A stretch of 64,000 bases of DNA. Source: Patulibacter americanus DSM 16676 (lineage in GTDB: Bacteria; Actinomycetota; Thermoleophilia; Solirubrobacterales; Solirubrobacteraceae). The translations under genes were made by a program, and so were the position numbers. The DNA lies in assembly GCF_000420025.1 (NCBI RefSeq), contig NZ_ATUD01000002.1, positions 62,001 to 126,000 on the forward strand, written 5' to 3'. Each line of letters opens with the position of its first letter. The first letter of the stretch is position 1. The notes under the pieces are model-generated. The model searched no databases. It saw only the letters and a program-made list of their open reading frames with translations, and had not been told where the DNA came from. Below are positions 40,310 to 47,892 of the stretch, in pieces.

Positions 40310-40444
40310 GGACCGGGCCCTGCCGACGTCCGACGCGTCGCTGCCCGAGACGCCCGGGCCGGGGCCCGGTCCCTTCCGGGTGGACCGGGCCCTGCCGACG
40401 TCCGACGCGTCGCGGCCCGAGACGCCCGGGCCGGGGCCCGGTCT
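40310..40444 (+). repeat. tandem palindromic repeat after tRNA-Thr
   Basis: Two 63-nt units (40310-40372 and 40382-40444) differ at an internal position (CTGCCC against CGGCCC) and at the last base, and are spaced 72 nt apart. Each is bounded by an 11-bp inverted repeat, GGACCGGGCCC at the left and GGGCCCGGTCC at the right, so each RNA copy could fold into one long hairpin. A degenerate right end (GGGCCCGACC) precedes the first copy near 40290, as if a third unit had been there. The overlapping reading frame is a translation of tRNA sequence and is not a gene. Confidence 0.85.
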
Positions 40445-40493
40445 CCTCCACGTCCTGTAACCACGGGAGACCTGTGGGGTCCTTCCGGGTGAG

Positions 40494-41408
40494 ATGGCGC
40501 ACGATCCCCAGACTCCGACCGCCCCGCCTCGCGAGGACCGCTCAGCCCCGTTGCCGGCCGTCGTCGTCGACGCGGCGCCGCAGCCCGGCACCGCTCCCGC
40601 CAAGCGGGAGCGCCCCGACCTGGACCGCGACCAGCGCCTCGCGCTGCACGCCCGCGTCGGCAAGGGCGTCAACCCGCTCGTCTACTGGACGGTGCGCGCG
40701 TTCTTCCAGCCGTTCTTCCACGTGTACTTCCGGCTCTCGCGTATCGGTCGCGAGCACATCCCGGCCTCGGGCCCGGTGATCTTCGCCGCGAACCACCGCA
40801 GCTTCCTCGACCCGTTCGTCATCGGGGCGATGAGTCGCAGGCCCCTGTACTTCGTGGCGAAGAAGGAGCTCTTCCGCAAGCCGCTGCAGCGCTGGTTCCT
40901 CAACAGCCTGGGCGCGTTCCCGATCGACCGCGGCAACGCGGACGGCGACGCCATGGGCACCGCGCGTCAGGTCCTCGAGCGGGGCGACTGCGTCGTGATC
41001 TTCCCCGAGGGCACGCGCACCCGGCCCGGCGGGATCGGCCGCGCCAAGCGCGGCGTCGGCCGCCTGGCGCTCGAGACGGGCGCGCCCGTCGTCCCCGTGA
41101 CCGTCCACGGCACGACCCACATCCGCACGAAGTGGAAGATCCGCCCGCACAAGGTGATCGTGCGCGCCGGCCGGCCGCTGACCTTCCCGACGGTGCAGGA
41201 CCCGACGGCGGAGCTCGCCAACGCCGTCACGGCCCGGATCTGGCCCTGCGTCGAGCTCGGCTGGAACAGCCTGGGCGGCCACACGACGGAGCGTGGCATC
41301 GGGGTCGACCCGGCGCTGCTGCGTCCCGAGCTCGCGCCCGCCGGCCTGGCGCCCGTCGCCGCCCTGTCCGCCGCACCCGACCAGGGGGCCCGCTCGGCAC
41401 GCGGCTGA
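40494..41408 (+). CDS. plsC: 1-acyl-sn-glycerol-3-phosphate acyltransferase
   Basis: 304 residues. The four PlsC motifs are present: NHRSFLDPF (HX4D), the GAFPIDRG region, FPEGTRTRPGG and PVVPVTVHGTT. It acylates lysophosphatidate at the membrane to make phosphatidate. The first 50 residues are Pro/Ala-rich, and a helix at about 60-80 may sit on the membrane; the C-terminal 50 residues are also low-complexity. The ATG at 40494 is the first plausible start after the repeat. It stands alone, so its assignment rests on motifs. Confidence 0.88.
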   Translation: MAHDPQTPTAPPREDRSAPLPAVVVDAAPQPGTAPAKRERPDLDRDQRLALHARVGKGVNPLVYWTVRAFFQPFFHVYFRLSRIGREHIPASGPVIFAANHRSFLDPFVIGAMSRRPLYFVAKKELFRKPLQRWFLNSLGAFPIDRGNADGDAMGTARQVLERGDCVVIFPEGTRTRPGGIGRAKRGVGRLALETGAPVVPVTVHGTTHIRTKWKIRPHKVIVRAGRPLTFPTVQDPTAELANAVTARIWPCVELGWNSLGGHTTERGIGVDPALLRPELAPAGLAPVAALSAAPDQGARSARG

Positions 41409-41461
41409 CGACGTCCGGGGTCGCGCCGAGGGCCTCAACGCCCTGACGGTATGGTGACCCG

Positions 41462-42007
41462 GTGGACAAGGCGGAGCTCGACGATCGGTTCTCGGAGCTC
41501 TACCGCGCCCACCTCAAGGACGTCTACTCCTTCGCGTACTACCGGGTCGGGAACCACCACGACGCGGAGGACCTCACCGAGCAGACGTTCCTGCAGGCCT
41601 ACCGGCACTTCGAGCGAGCACTGCGGGAATCCGACGGCCGGCCACTGAGGCCCTGGCTGATCCGGATCGCGCACAACCTCGCCGCGAACCTCTTCCGCGA
41701 CCGGTCCCGCCGCCCCCAGACCTCGATCGACGACGACGACTCGACGACGATCCTGCGGGCGACGCACACCACGGAGGACCTCGTGGAGGAACGCGACGAG
41801 CTCAGTCGCATCCTCGCCGCCGTCCAGGACCTGCCCGACGACCGCCGTGAGGCACTCATCATGCGCTTCGCCCTCGGGATGGACAACCGCGAGATCGCCC
41901 GCGCGATGGGGCGCTCCGACGGTGCGACGAAGGTGCTGATCCACCGCTCGATCAAGCAGCTCGAGGGCCTCGTGGCCCAGACGCCGACGCAGGGGCTGTC
42001 CTCGTGA
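41462..42007 (+). CDS. ECF RNA polymerase sigma factor
   Basis: 181 residues. Region 2 (about 5-75) has FSELYRAHLKDVYSFAYYRVGNHHDAEDLTEQTF split across its conserved HDAEDLTEQTF core and RPWLIRIAHNLAANLFRD; region 4 (about 115-170) has VQDLPDDRREALIMRFALGMDNREIARAMGRSDGATKVL. TATGGT (41450-41455) lies 6 nt before the GTG, giving a leaderless mRNA. The next gene's GTG overlaps its stop and may encode its regulator. Target promoters unknown. Confidence 0.9.
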   Translation: MDKAELDDRFSELYRAHLKDVYSFAYYRVGNHHDAEDLTEQTFLQAYRHFERALRESDGRPLRPWLIRIAHNLAANLFRDRSRRPQTSIDDDDSTTILRATHTTEDLVEERDELSRILAAVQDLPDDRREALIMRFALGMDNREIARAMGRSDGATKVLIHRSIKQLEGLVAQTPTQGLSS

Positions 42008-42354
42008 GCCGTCCGACCGTCGACATCGAGACGCTGCTGCGCGAGGCGATGGCGCCGATCGAGCCGCCGGAGCGCCTCGGTGCCCGCGTCGAGGCGACGC
42101 TGCAGAGCCTCACGGAGCTTGCGGCCGACGAGCTCGAGTCGTGGGAGCTCGCCTCGATGGGCAATCCGCGCAACTGGGTGCGGCCCGCCGTCGCCGTCGC
42201 CGTGGGCGGCGCCGCCGGCACGGGGCTCGCCGTCCTGCGCTGGCGCCAGCGCGGCAAGGCCCGCCGCGCCCGCGTCCCGTCGCCGCTGGACCGGGCGGCC
42301 GGGGATGTCGCCGAGGCCGTGCGCCGGGGCGTCGAGCGTTTCGGGAACCGTTGA
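42004..42354 (+). CDS. small membrane protein coupled to the ECF sigma gene (possible anti-sigma)
   Basis: 116 residues. GTG overlaps the ECF sigma stop (GTGA), the usual layout for sigma/anti-sigma pairs. A soluble helical N-terminus (about 1-55; TLLREAMAPIEPPERL) resembles the start of anti-sigma domains, followed by one membrane segment (about 60-78; VAVAVGGAAGTGLAVL) and a basic tail. The zinc-binding HxxxCxxC motif of ZAS anti-sigmas is absent. Role is inferred from position only. Confidence 0.5.
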   Translation: MSRPTVDIETLLREAMAPIEPPERLGARVEATLQSLTELAADELESWELASMGNPRNWVRPAVAVAVGGAAGTGLAVLRWRQRGKARRARVPSPLDRAAGDVAEAVRRGVERFGNR

Positions 42355-42389
42355 GGGCCCCCTCAGGTCCACACGGTACGCTCGAACGA

Positions 42390-43214
42390 ATGGCCACCTG
42401 CTACCGCCACCCGGCACGCGAGACCGGCGTGCGGTGTTCGAACTGCGACCGTCCGATCTGCCCGGACTGCATGACTCCGACGGCCGTCGGCATGCGGTGC
42501 CCGGAGTGCGCGAAGGACCGGACGAAGGTCCACACGATGGGGAGCATCGGCGGCTCGGGCGAGCCCCGGGTCACCCAGGCGCTCATCGCGATCTGCGTGA
42601 TCCTCTTCGTCGCCGGGGGCAACTTCGGCGTCACGGGCGGGACGGGCGGCAGCTCCTGGATCTACCAGAACGGTGTCCTCTACGGCTTCGGCATCCAGGA
42701 CCACGAGTACTGGCGGCTCATCACCGGCGGGTTCCTCCACTCGGGGCTCCTGCACATCGGCTTCAACATGCTGCTGCTGTGGTTCCTCGGCTCGGAGCTC
42801 GAGCCCCGGCTCGGCAGCGGCCGCTTCGGGCTCGTGTACGTGACGGCGCTGCTGGGCGGTTCGTTCGGCGCGCTCGTCCAGACCCAGGGTGCGACCGTCG
42901 GGGCGTCCGGCGCGGTCTTCGGGCTGATGGGGTTCCTGGTCGTCGAGATGCGGCGACAGGGCCTCAACCCGTTCCAGAGCCAGATCGGGTTCCTCATCGT
43001 GATCAACCTCGTGCTCTCGCTGCGCCCGGGCGTCTCGTGGGGCGGGCACATCGGCGGTCTCGTGTTCGGCGCGCTCGCCGCGGTCGCGCTGCACGAGGGG
43101 TCGCGGCGCGGCCCGCGGTGGCTCGGCCCGGCGCTCCTCGGTGCGCTCTGCGTCGCCGCCGTGATCGGTGCGGTCGTGATGGCCGGCCAGTCGAGCGTCA
43201 CCTCCTTCGAGTGA
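42390..43214 (+). CDS. rhomboid intramembrane serine protease with N-terminal zinc finger
   Basis: 274 residues. The N-terminus (about 1-45) is a B-box-like zinc finger (CYRHP, CSNCDRPICPDC, CPEC). The rhomboid domain follows with HSGLLHIGFNMLLLW (oxyanion and loop), catalytic Ser in GASGAVFGL and catalytic His in WGGHIGGL, across about six or seven membrane helices. Rhomboids cut within membrane helices; substrates are unknown. TACGCT (42377-42382) lies 7 nt before the ATG. The zinc-finger/rhomboid build is common in actinobacteria. Confidence 0.88.
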   Translation: MATCYRHPARETGVRCSNCDRPICPDCMTPTAVGMRCPECAKDRTKVHTMGSIGGSGEPRVTQALIAICVILFVAGGNFGVTGGTGGSSWIYQNGVLYGFGIQDHEYWRLITGGFLHSGLLHIGFNMLLLWFLGSELEPRLGSGRFGLVYVTALLGGSFGALVQTQGATVGASGAVFGLMGFLVVEMRRQGLNPFQSQIGFLIVINLVLSLRPGVSWGGHIGGLVFGALAAVALHEGSRRGPRWLGPALLGALCVAAVIGAVVMAGQSSVTSFE

Positions 43215-43279
43215 GCCAGGGGGCGCTCGCCCCCCCGGCGCGAGGCGGTGGCGGTGCGCGTGCTCCACTATCCCTCGCT

Positions 43280-43561
43280 ATGGCAGACCTGATCGAAGAC
43301 GGACGGCTCCGGACGTGGCTCGAGGGCCGCGAGTGGGAGCTCCGCGACGGCGGACTCGAGCGCGACCGCGTGTTCGCCGACTTCTCGGCGGCGGTGAGCT
43401 TCGTCACGGCGGTCGCCGGGCTCGCCGAGGCGCAGGGGCACCACCCCGACATCGCGCTCCACGACCTCAACCACGTGCGGCTCCGACTCGTCACGCACAG
43501 CGCCGGCGGCGTGACGGAGAACGACACGGAGCTCGCTGAGCGCGTCGACGAGCTGCAGTGA
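43280..43561 (+). CDS. 4a-hydroxytetrahydrobiopterin dehydratase (PCD/DCoH family)
   Basis: 93 residues, normal for the family. The core AEAQGHHPDIALHDLNHVRLRLVTHSAGG contains the catalytic HHPD-type motif and the later His, and VTENDTELAERVDEL ends the fold as in PhhB. It recycles oxidised pterin made by aromatic amino acid hydroxylases, none of which is in the window. The ATG at 43280 fits the family start; TATCCC lies close upstream. It is the last rightward gene before the gene-free interval. Confidence 0.85.
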   Translation: MADLIEDGRLRTWLEGREWELRDGGLERDRVFADFSAAVSFVTAVAGLAEAQGHHPDIALHDLNHVRLRLVTHSAGGVTENDTELAERVDELQ

Positions 43562-43802
43562 CGGATTTCGGTCGAATTGGCCCGTTCGGGTCACTCTGAT
43601 GACCGAAACCTAAGACTCGTCACGGATCTGGCCCAAATGGTCACTCCAGCGGCAACCGGAAGTGACGTATCGGCGAATATGTCCTTGTCCGAGCCGATCC
43701 TGGTGCGGCTGGACGGGACAACATGGTGCGGTGCCCGGGACGGCGCCGTACCAACATACGGGAGGGGCGATTCGTCGCCCCAACCACCACACACACGCAC
43801 GG
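43562..43802 (+). ncRNA. candidate small RNA in a gene-free, less GC-rich interval
   Basis: No credible protein frame covers this stretch on either strand. It shows an 8-bp inverted repeat TTTCGGTC/GACCGAAA (ends near 43566 and 43607), a repeated pair TGGCCC...GGTCACTC at 43578-43596 and 43629-43646, then hairpins GGTGCGG/CCGTACC (43725-43752) and GGGGCGA-TTCG-TCGCCCC (43764-43781), a CA-rich single-stranded tract, and a strong terminator (next entry). A promoter is not clear; it may be a long 3' UTR of the pterin dehydratase gene. Its limits are therefore provisional. Confidence 0.4.
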
Positions 43803-43843
43803 ATGACCCCGAGGAGCTTGCTCTTCGGGGTCATTTGTTTGTT
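43803..43843 (+). terminator. intrinsic terminator, rightward
   Basis: ATGACCCCGAGGAGC pairs with GCTC-TTCGGGGTCAT style arms (43803-43834) around a 4-nt loop, followed on the plus strand by TTGTTTGTT. This is the most orthodox rho-independent terminator in the window. No T-tract exists on the other strand, so it serves rightward transcription. The remaining 70 nt to the next gene's stop hold nothing I recognise. Confidence 0.85.
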
Positions 43844-43914
43844 GGGTGCGGTGCGGCGAGGGGCAGCGCCGCGCCCCGACGACGGGGCCGGCGCCGGAGC
43901 GCCGGCCGGGAGCC

Positions 43915-44709
43915 TCAGCGGCTCCAGTCGAGGAAGCCCTCGCCGGACTTGCGGCCGAGCTTGCCCTCGGCGATGAGCCGGTCGACCTCGGCGGGGATCG
44001 GGGCGCCGATGGTCTCGCCGATCGCCTTCGAGACGTCGAGGCCGACGAAATCGAGGAGCGCGAACGGCCCCATGGGCTGGCCCGCGCCGAGCTGCATGCA
44101 GGTGTCGACGTCCTTCGCCGACAGGCCGGTCTGCTCCTTGAGCTCGACGGCGCTGAAGAGGAACGGGAACAGCAGCTTGTTGACGACGAAACCCGGGACG
44201 TCGGGGATCTCGACCGCCGTCTTCTCCCAGGCGACCGCCAGCGCACGGGAGCGCTCCTTCGTGTCCTCGCTCGCCGCGGCGGGGAAGATCAGCTCGATGA
44301 GCTCCATCTTCGTGACGGGGTTGAAGACGTGGAGGCCGACGAACCGCTCGTGGATCCCGGACGCCTCGGCGAGCTTCTCGATCGACAGGGAGGACGTCGT
44401 GGTCGCCAGGATCGCCCCCGGGGAGAGGACGGCCTCGAGCTTGGCGAAGACCTCGGCCTTCGTGGCGTGGTCCTCGGAGACCGCCTCGATGACGTAGGAC
44501 GCATCGCGGACGGCCTCGACGTCGGTCGTGACGGTGACGCCGGCGACGTCGACCCCCAGCTTGCCGGCCTGCTTGTCGATCGCCTTCTGGGCCCGGGCGA
44601 CGCTCTCCTCCGAACGCGCGAGGAGGATGACGCTTCCGGTGCGGGCGGCGGTGACCGCGATGCCGGTGGCGATGGTGCCGGATCCGGCGACGGCGACGGT
44701 CTCAGACAT
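43915..44709 (-). CDS. 3-hydroxyacyl-CoA dehydrogenase
   Basis: 264 residues. N-terminal NAD-binding VAVAGSGTIATGIAV, then VIEAVSEDHATKAEVF, TTTSSLSIEKLAE, and the active-site His in FVGLHVFNPVTKMELIEL. The C-terminal domain (PDVPGFVVNKLLFPFL, GAGQPMGPFALLDFVGLDV) completes a 3-hydroxybutyryl-CoA dehydrogenase-type enzyme acting in short-chain acyl-CoA oxidation or butyrate metabolism. The ATG at 44709 is right before the NAD motif. It may be co-transcribed with the leftward genes upstream. Confidence 0.9.
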   Translation of the reverse strand: MSETVAVAGSGTIATGIAVTAARTGSVILLARSEESVARAQKAIDKQAGKLGVDVAGVTVTTDVEAVRDASYVIEAVSEDHATKAEVFAKLEAVLSPGAILATTTSSLSIEKLAEASGIHERFVGLHVFNPVTKMELIELIFPAAASEDTKERSRALAVAWEKTAVEIPDVPGFVVNKLLFPFLFSAVELKEQTGLSAKDVDTCMQLGAGQPMGPFALLDFVGLDVSKAIGETIGAPIPAEVDRLIAEGKLGRKSGEGFLDWSR

Positions 44710-44804
44710 GGGTTCTGGGGCTCCAGGGTTCGCTGTTCGGGGGTGGGAGGGCAGGACCCTACCGGCCGTCGGAAAAGCGGGGGTGGAGCTGTACGCGGGA
44801 CGTC

Positions 44805-45893
44805 TCAGCCGCCGGCCGCGAGGCGGAACCCCGTGGGTGCCGGGCGGAGCGGGAGGGGGTAGGCCGGCAGGTCGGCGGGAAGCTCGACGTCGTTGAACAC
44901 CGTCGGCGCGAGGTCGTTCGGTCCGTCGGGGTGGAAGGTCGCGGCCAGCAGCTGCGCCTGGCCGCGTCCGGGCCCCAGCTCGGTCTGGCCGCCCGAGTAC
45001 GCACCGATGCCCCGCGCGCGGCAGGCCTCGTACAGCGCCGAGAGCTCGCGGATGCTGCCGATCCGGGACGGCTTGAGGTTCACGATCCGCGGGGCGAAGG
45101 GCAGCGCGTCGAGGTCGGCGACGTCGTGCAGCGGCACGTCCCACGTCAGCCGGGCCTCGTGCGGGGCGAGGACCCCGCGCGTCTCGTCCGTCACGCCCGG
45201 GTCCTCGAACAGCGCGTCCGGCAGGGCCTCGAGCAGCATCGCGTAGACCGCAGCGTCGACGGGGGTGTCGACCGGGGTTCCGCGGTAGAGGCCCTTGAGG
45301 TCGACGATGCGCACCGCGCCCGTCGCCTGCAGCGCTCGGGCGGACGACGCGTCCCAGGCGAGCCCGAGGTCGAGCTTCATCCCCAGCCCGGGCGAGCGGC
45401 GCCGCAGGTCCTCGACCGTCGCGGGGTCGGGCGGGTCGCCGACGCCGCGGCTGGAGACGAACGTCAGCGGCCGGACCGTCCGGCCGAGGGCCGCGTCCCA
45501 CGCGAGGCCTGCCTGCCGCAGGGCGAGGTCGAGGGCGGCGGACTCGAACGCCCACCGGCGGTAGCGCTCGTCCACCGCGTGCACGGGCACGGACGGGAAC
45601 AGCGAGACCCCGTCGAGCGCGGCGGAGAAGGACGCGATCGTCCACTCTCCGCGCAGGTCCGGGAGCCCGTCCCAGGCCAGGAGTGCCGGGTGGGCCTCGG
45701 GGTCGTAGGTGACGTCCTCTCCCACGCCCTCCCGCCCGTCGGCGCGGAGCCGCACGACGGTCGTGCGACGCGTGAACGCCGGCGTCTCGCGCTCGAGGAT
45801 GTCGAGCGCCACGTCGTCGACCCGCAGCGCGAGGCCGGCGACGGCCTCCCACAGCGCGGGGCCGGGGGTGGGCGGCGCGACGGCGGGAGGCAT
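44805..45893 (-). CDS. enolase-superfamily protein (muconate-lactonizing / OSBS-like barrel)
   Basis: 362 residues. The C-terminal barrel keeps the three metal ligands of the superfamily: Asp in VRIVDLKG, Glu in ALFEDPGV and Asp in LTWDVPL, with a Lys in GMKLDLG and one in NLKPSRIGS as likely bases. The N-terminal capping domain (about 20-130; TVVRLRADGREGVGEDVTYD) is also typical. Reaction unknown; dehydratase, racemase and cycloisomerase activities all occur in this group. ATG at 45893. Confidence 0.72.
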   Translation of the reverse strand: MPPAVAPPTPGPALWEAVAGLALRVDDVALDILERETPAFTRRTTVVRLRADGREGVGEDVTYDPEAHPALLAWDGLPDLRGEWTIASFSAALDGVSLFPSVPVHAVDERYRRWAFESAALDLALRQAGLAWDAALGRTVRPLTFVSSRGVGDPPDPATVEDLRRRSPGLGMKLDLGLAWDASSARALQATGAVRIVDLKGLYRGTPVDTPVDAAVYAMLLEALPDALFEDPGVTDETRGVLAPHEARLTWDVPLHDVADLDALPFAPRIVNLKPSRIGSIRELSALYEACRARGIGAYSGGQTELGPGRGQAQLLAATFHPDGPNDLAPTVFNDVELPADLPAYPLPLRPAPTGFRLAAGG

Positions 45894-45910
45894 GGGGACG
45901 TCGCCCCGGC

Positions 45911-46192
45911 TCAGCCCTTGGGGAGGGCGGTGGAGGGCAGTCCGGGCATGCCGGGCTGCGCGGAACCCCCGCGGACCTCACCGGAACGGCCGAGCGCGGT
46001 GAGGCGCCGGATCTCGGCCTCGCCCACGCGGCGGACCGGGTCATCCGCGGGCAGGCCGTCGATGAGGCGGGCCACGCGGTTGCGGATCTGCTGGGCGAAG
46101 TGCGGCGTCGCCGCGCCCGTGAGCTCGCGGAGGTCGTCGATGGTGACGCGGGTGCCGAGGTCGCGTTCGGCCGGGCTCTGCGCTTCGCTCAT
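45911..46192 (-). CDS. small conserved-looking protein, unknown function
   Basis: 93 residues, no signal peptide or membrane segment. A charged helical core (VTIDDLRELTGAA, QIRNRVARLIDGL, VGEAEIRRLTALG) is followed by a Gly/Pro tail. ATG at 46192; TACAAC about 6 nt before it on this strand looks like a -10 box. It lies 17 nt before the enolase-superfamily gene and may share its transcript. No family recognised. Confidence 0.55.
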   Translation of the reverse strand: MSEAQSPAERDLGTRVTIDDLRELTGAATPHFAQQIRNRVARLIDGLPADDPVRRVGEAEIRRLTALGRSGEVRGGSAQPGMPGLPSTALPKG

Positions 46193-46262
46193 GCGTCTGT
46201 TGTACCGCGCCGGGACGGCGGCCGCCTGCGGGCGACCGTCGACGGGGTCCGGGAGCGGCCGG

Positions 46263-47588
46263 TCAGGGGGCGGGCGTGGGGGCGCCCGACGCACCGGTGC
46301 CGGTGGTGCCCGTGCCGCGTCCCGTGGTGCTCGTGCCCGCCGGCGGCGCCGGGGCGGTGCCCGTCGACGGCACGCTGGACGCCGTCGGGTTGGCCTCCGT
46401 GCTGACCGGGGCGATCTCGAGAAGCGCGTCGAGCTGTGCCTGCAGGTTCGGGGTGATGGCGGTCCCGTCCCCGGTGAGCCAGGCGCGGTTGTAGCCGCCG
46501 GCCTGCGTCGCGTCGCGGTCGGGGTCATCGGCGTAGAACCCGGGCTGGATGTCCAGGAGGTAGTCGCGGACCTCGGTCGGCATGCGGGCCGCGTCGTCCA
46601 GGAGCAGCAGCGGCCCGTGCAGGCCGGACGTCGACAGCGGTGCCAGCGAGATCGCGCCGAGCACGTCCGTGGTCCGGGCGACGGTGAACCCGTGGCCCGG
46701 GGTGTTCACGTTCCAGCCGAAGTCACCGTCGTCGTAGCGCGCGAATCCGACCGCGTTGGAGACGGGGGTCAGGCCGCCGACGCGACGGACGGTCCCGTAC
46801 GCGCGGAGCTTCTTCGTCACCGCGGGCGGCACCACGGCGCTGGGGCCGAGCACGTAGAGCGTCGCCTTGGGGTGGGCGGCGAGCTGCCGTGCCGTGGCGG
46901 GCGGGATCCCGGTCTTCGTGACGAACGCGACGGGGTCGCCGCTCTTCGCCAGCCAGGCGGCGGCGGGCGCGGCGAACTCGGGGTTGTCCGCGCTGACCAC
47001 GAGCACGCGCGGGCTCACGCGGTTGCGCACCGCGGTCGTGAAGCGGTCGATCGCCCGTGCCGTCTCGTACGGGTCGGCCCCCGCGATGTCCGTGGTGCGC
47101 AGCCCGGGCGGGCGCCCGACGTCGCCGACCCGGATCGCCTGCGCCCCGCCGGCGGCCTCGCTGCCCGTCGGCCGCAGCGCGCCGATCGCCTGCGTCGTCG
47201 CCTCGGGGAGCTTCGCGCCGTCGCCGAAGAGCACGGGCGCGCCGATCGGCGGGGCGACGAGCGCCGTCGCGGCGAGCGCGCTGCGCCAGTCACGGCGGTC
47301 GACGATCGTCACGGCCTTCGCCTGGTTCGACGGCGCGCCGCCCGGGAACGCCGCCCGGGCCACCGCGGCGGCGGCCACGACGGGGTCGTCCGTGGCGGTG
47401 CGCGTGGTGTCCCGGGTCGCGACGAGCGGGATGCCCACGTCGGACGTCGCCTTCGACTCGCCCGCGGGCGTGGTGAAGGGCGAGGGCGACGCGTCGCCGC
47501 CGCCACAGCCCGCCAGCGCCAGGGCCCCGGCCGCGAGGGGGAGGGCGATTCCCGGAATGCGGCGGCGGAGAGGCGGGTAGGAGACCAT
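46263..47588 (-). CDS. lipoprotein with cell-wall-binding-repeat-like domains
   Basis: 441 residues. N-terminal signal with lipobox (ALALAGCGGG) puts it on the outer face of the membrane, where Lgt, also in this window, would lipidate it. The body shows repeated units like CWB2 (PF04122): WRSALAATALVAPPIGAPVLF and LYVLGPSAVVPPAVTKKL with VRRVGGLTPVSNAV. The C-terminal 50 residues are Thr/Pro/Ala-rich. The ATG at 47588 has TAGCGT 8 nt upstream. Diverges from the riboswitch-controlled gene; the shared intergenic space is 304 nt. Confidence 0.7.
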   Translation of the reverse strand: MVSYPPLRRRIPGIALPLAAGALALAGCGGGDASPSPFTTPAGESKATSDVGIPLVATRDTTRTATDDPVVAAAAVARAAFPGGAPSNQAKAVTIVDRRDWRSALAATALVAPPIGAPVLFGDGAKLPEATTQAIGALRPTGSEAAGGAQAIRVGDVGRPPGLRTTDIAGADPYETARAIDRFTTAVRNRVSPRVLVVSADNPEFAAPAAAWLAKSGDPVAFVTKTGIPPATARQLAAHPKATLYVLGPSAVVPPAVTKKLRAYGTVRRVGGLTPVSNAVGFARYDDGDFGWNVNTPGHGFTVARTTDVLGAISLAPLSTSGLHGPLLLLDDAARMPTEVRDYLLDIQPGFYADDPDRDATQAGGYNRAWLTGDGTAITPNLQAQLDALLEIAPVSTEANPTASSVPSTGTAPAPPAGTSTTGRGTGTTGTGASGAPTPAP

Positions 47589-47715
47589 CGCGGGCAACGC
47601 TACCCGCACGGGCGCCGGTTCGCGCCCGTCCGACACCCGCCCCGGCGGCGCACAACACGCGCGTGCACCTCGCCCCGGGGGACCCTCCGGCCTGCAGCCG
47701 ACCTTGCAGGGTTGG

Positions 47716-47744
47716 GTGACCTCTTGCGGTAGTCCTGCTACTGT
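47716..47744 (+). promoter_or_regulatory. promoter of the riboswitch transcript
   Basis: GTGACC (47716-47721), a 17-nt spacer and TACTGT (47739-47744) place the RNA start near 47751, exactly where the riboswitch begins. The spacing and fit to the RNA 5' end support it. Confidence 0.55.
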
Positions 47745-47750
47745 GCGCGA

Positions 47751-47874
47751 AGCCGAATCGCCGGGGTCGTTCCCGGCGGGCGGGGGAACCACGTGTTCTT
47801 GGGGCTAATTCGCCGGACTCCGGCGGAAGCGCTGTCTCTTTCTGCGCTAGCCCGTCAGCTAACCCCGTAGGCCG
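47751..47874 (+). promoter_or_regulatory. cyclic di-AMP riboswitch (ydaO/yuaA class)
   Basis: The conserved core is clear: CCGAATC at the 5' end, CGGGGGAACC in the middle, GGGGCTAAT, and the diagnostic 3' end CCCGTCAGCTAACCCCGTAGGC (given here as CCCGTCAGC then TAACCCCGTAGGC). Family members bind two c-di-AMP and usually turn the downstream gene off. In actinobacteria they precede cell-wall hydrolase genes, as here. A purine-rich Shine-Dalgarno sequence (GAAAGAGAG, 47877-47885) follows at once, so control at translation initiation or early termination is possible. Confidence 0.92.
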
Positions 47875-47892
47875 ACGAAAGAGAGCAGTTCA

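Noticed and set aside
40155-40460. 101-residue reading frame over tRNA-Thr and the repeat
   Set aside because: Its centre is a translation of the tRNA itself, a well-known artefact, and the rest reads the palindromic repeat.
43577-44497. 306-residue rightward frame crossing the gene-free interval into the dehydrogenase
   Set aside because: It reads antisense through a certain 3-hydroxyacyl-CoA dehydrogenase gene and across the terminator, and shows no domain.
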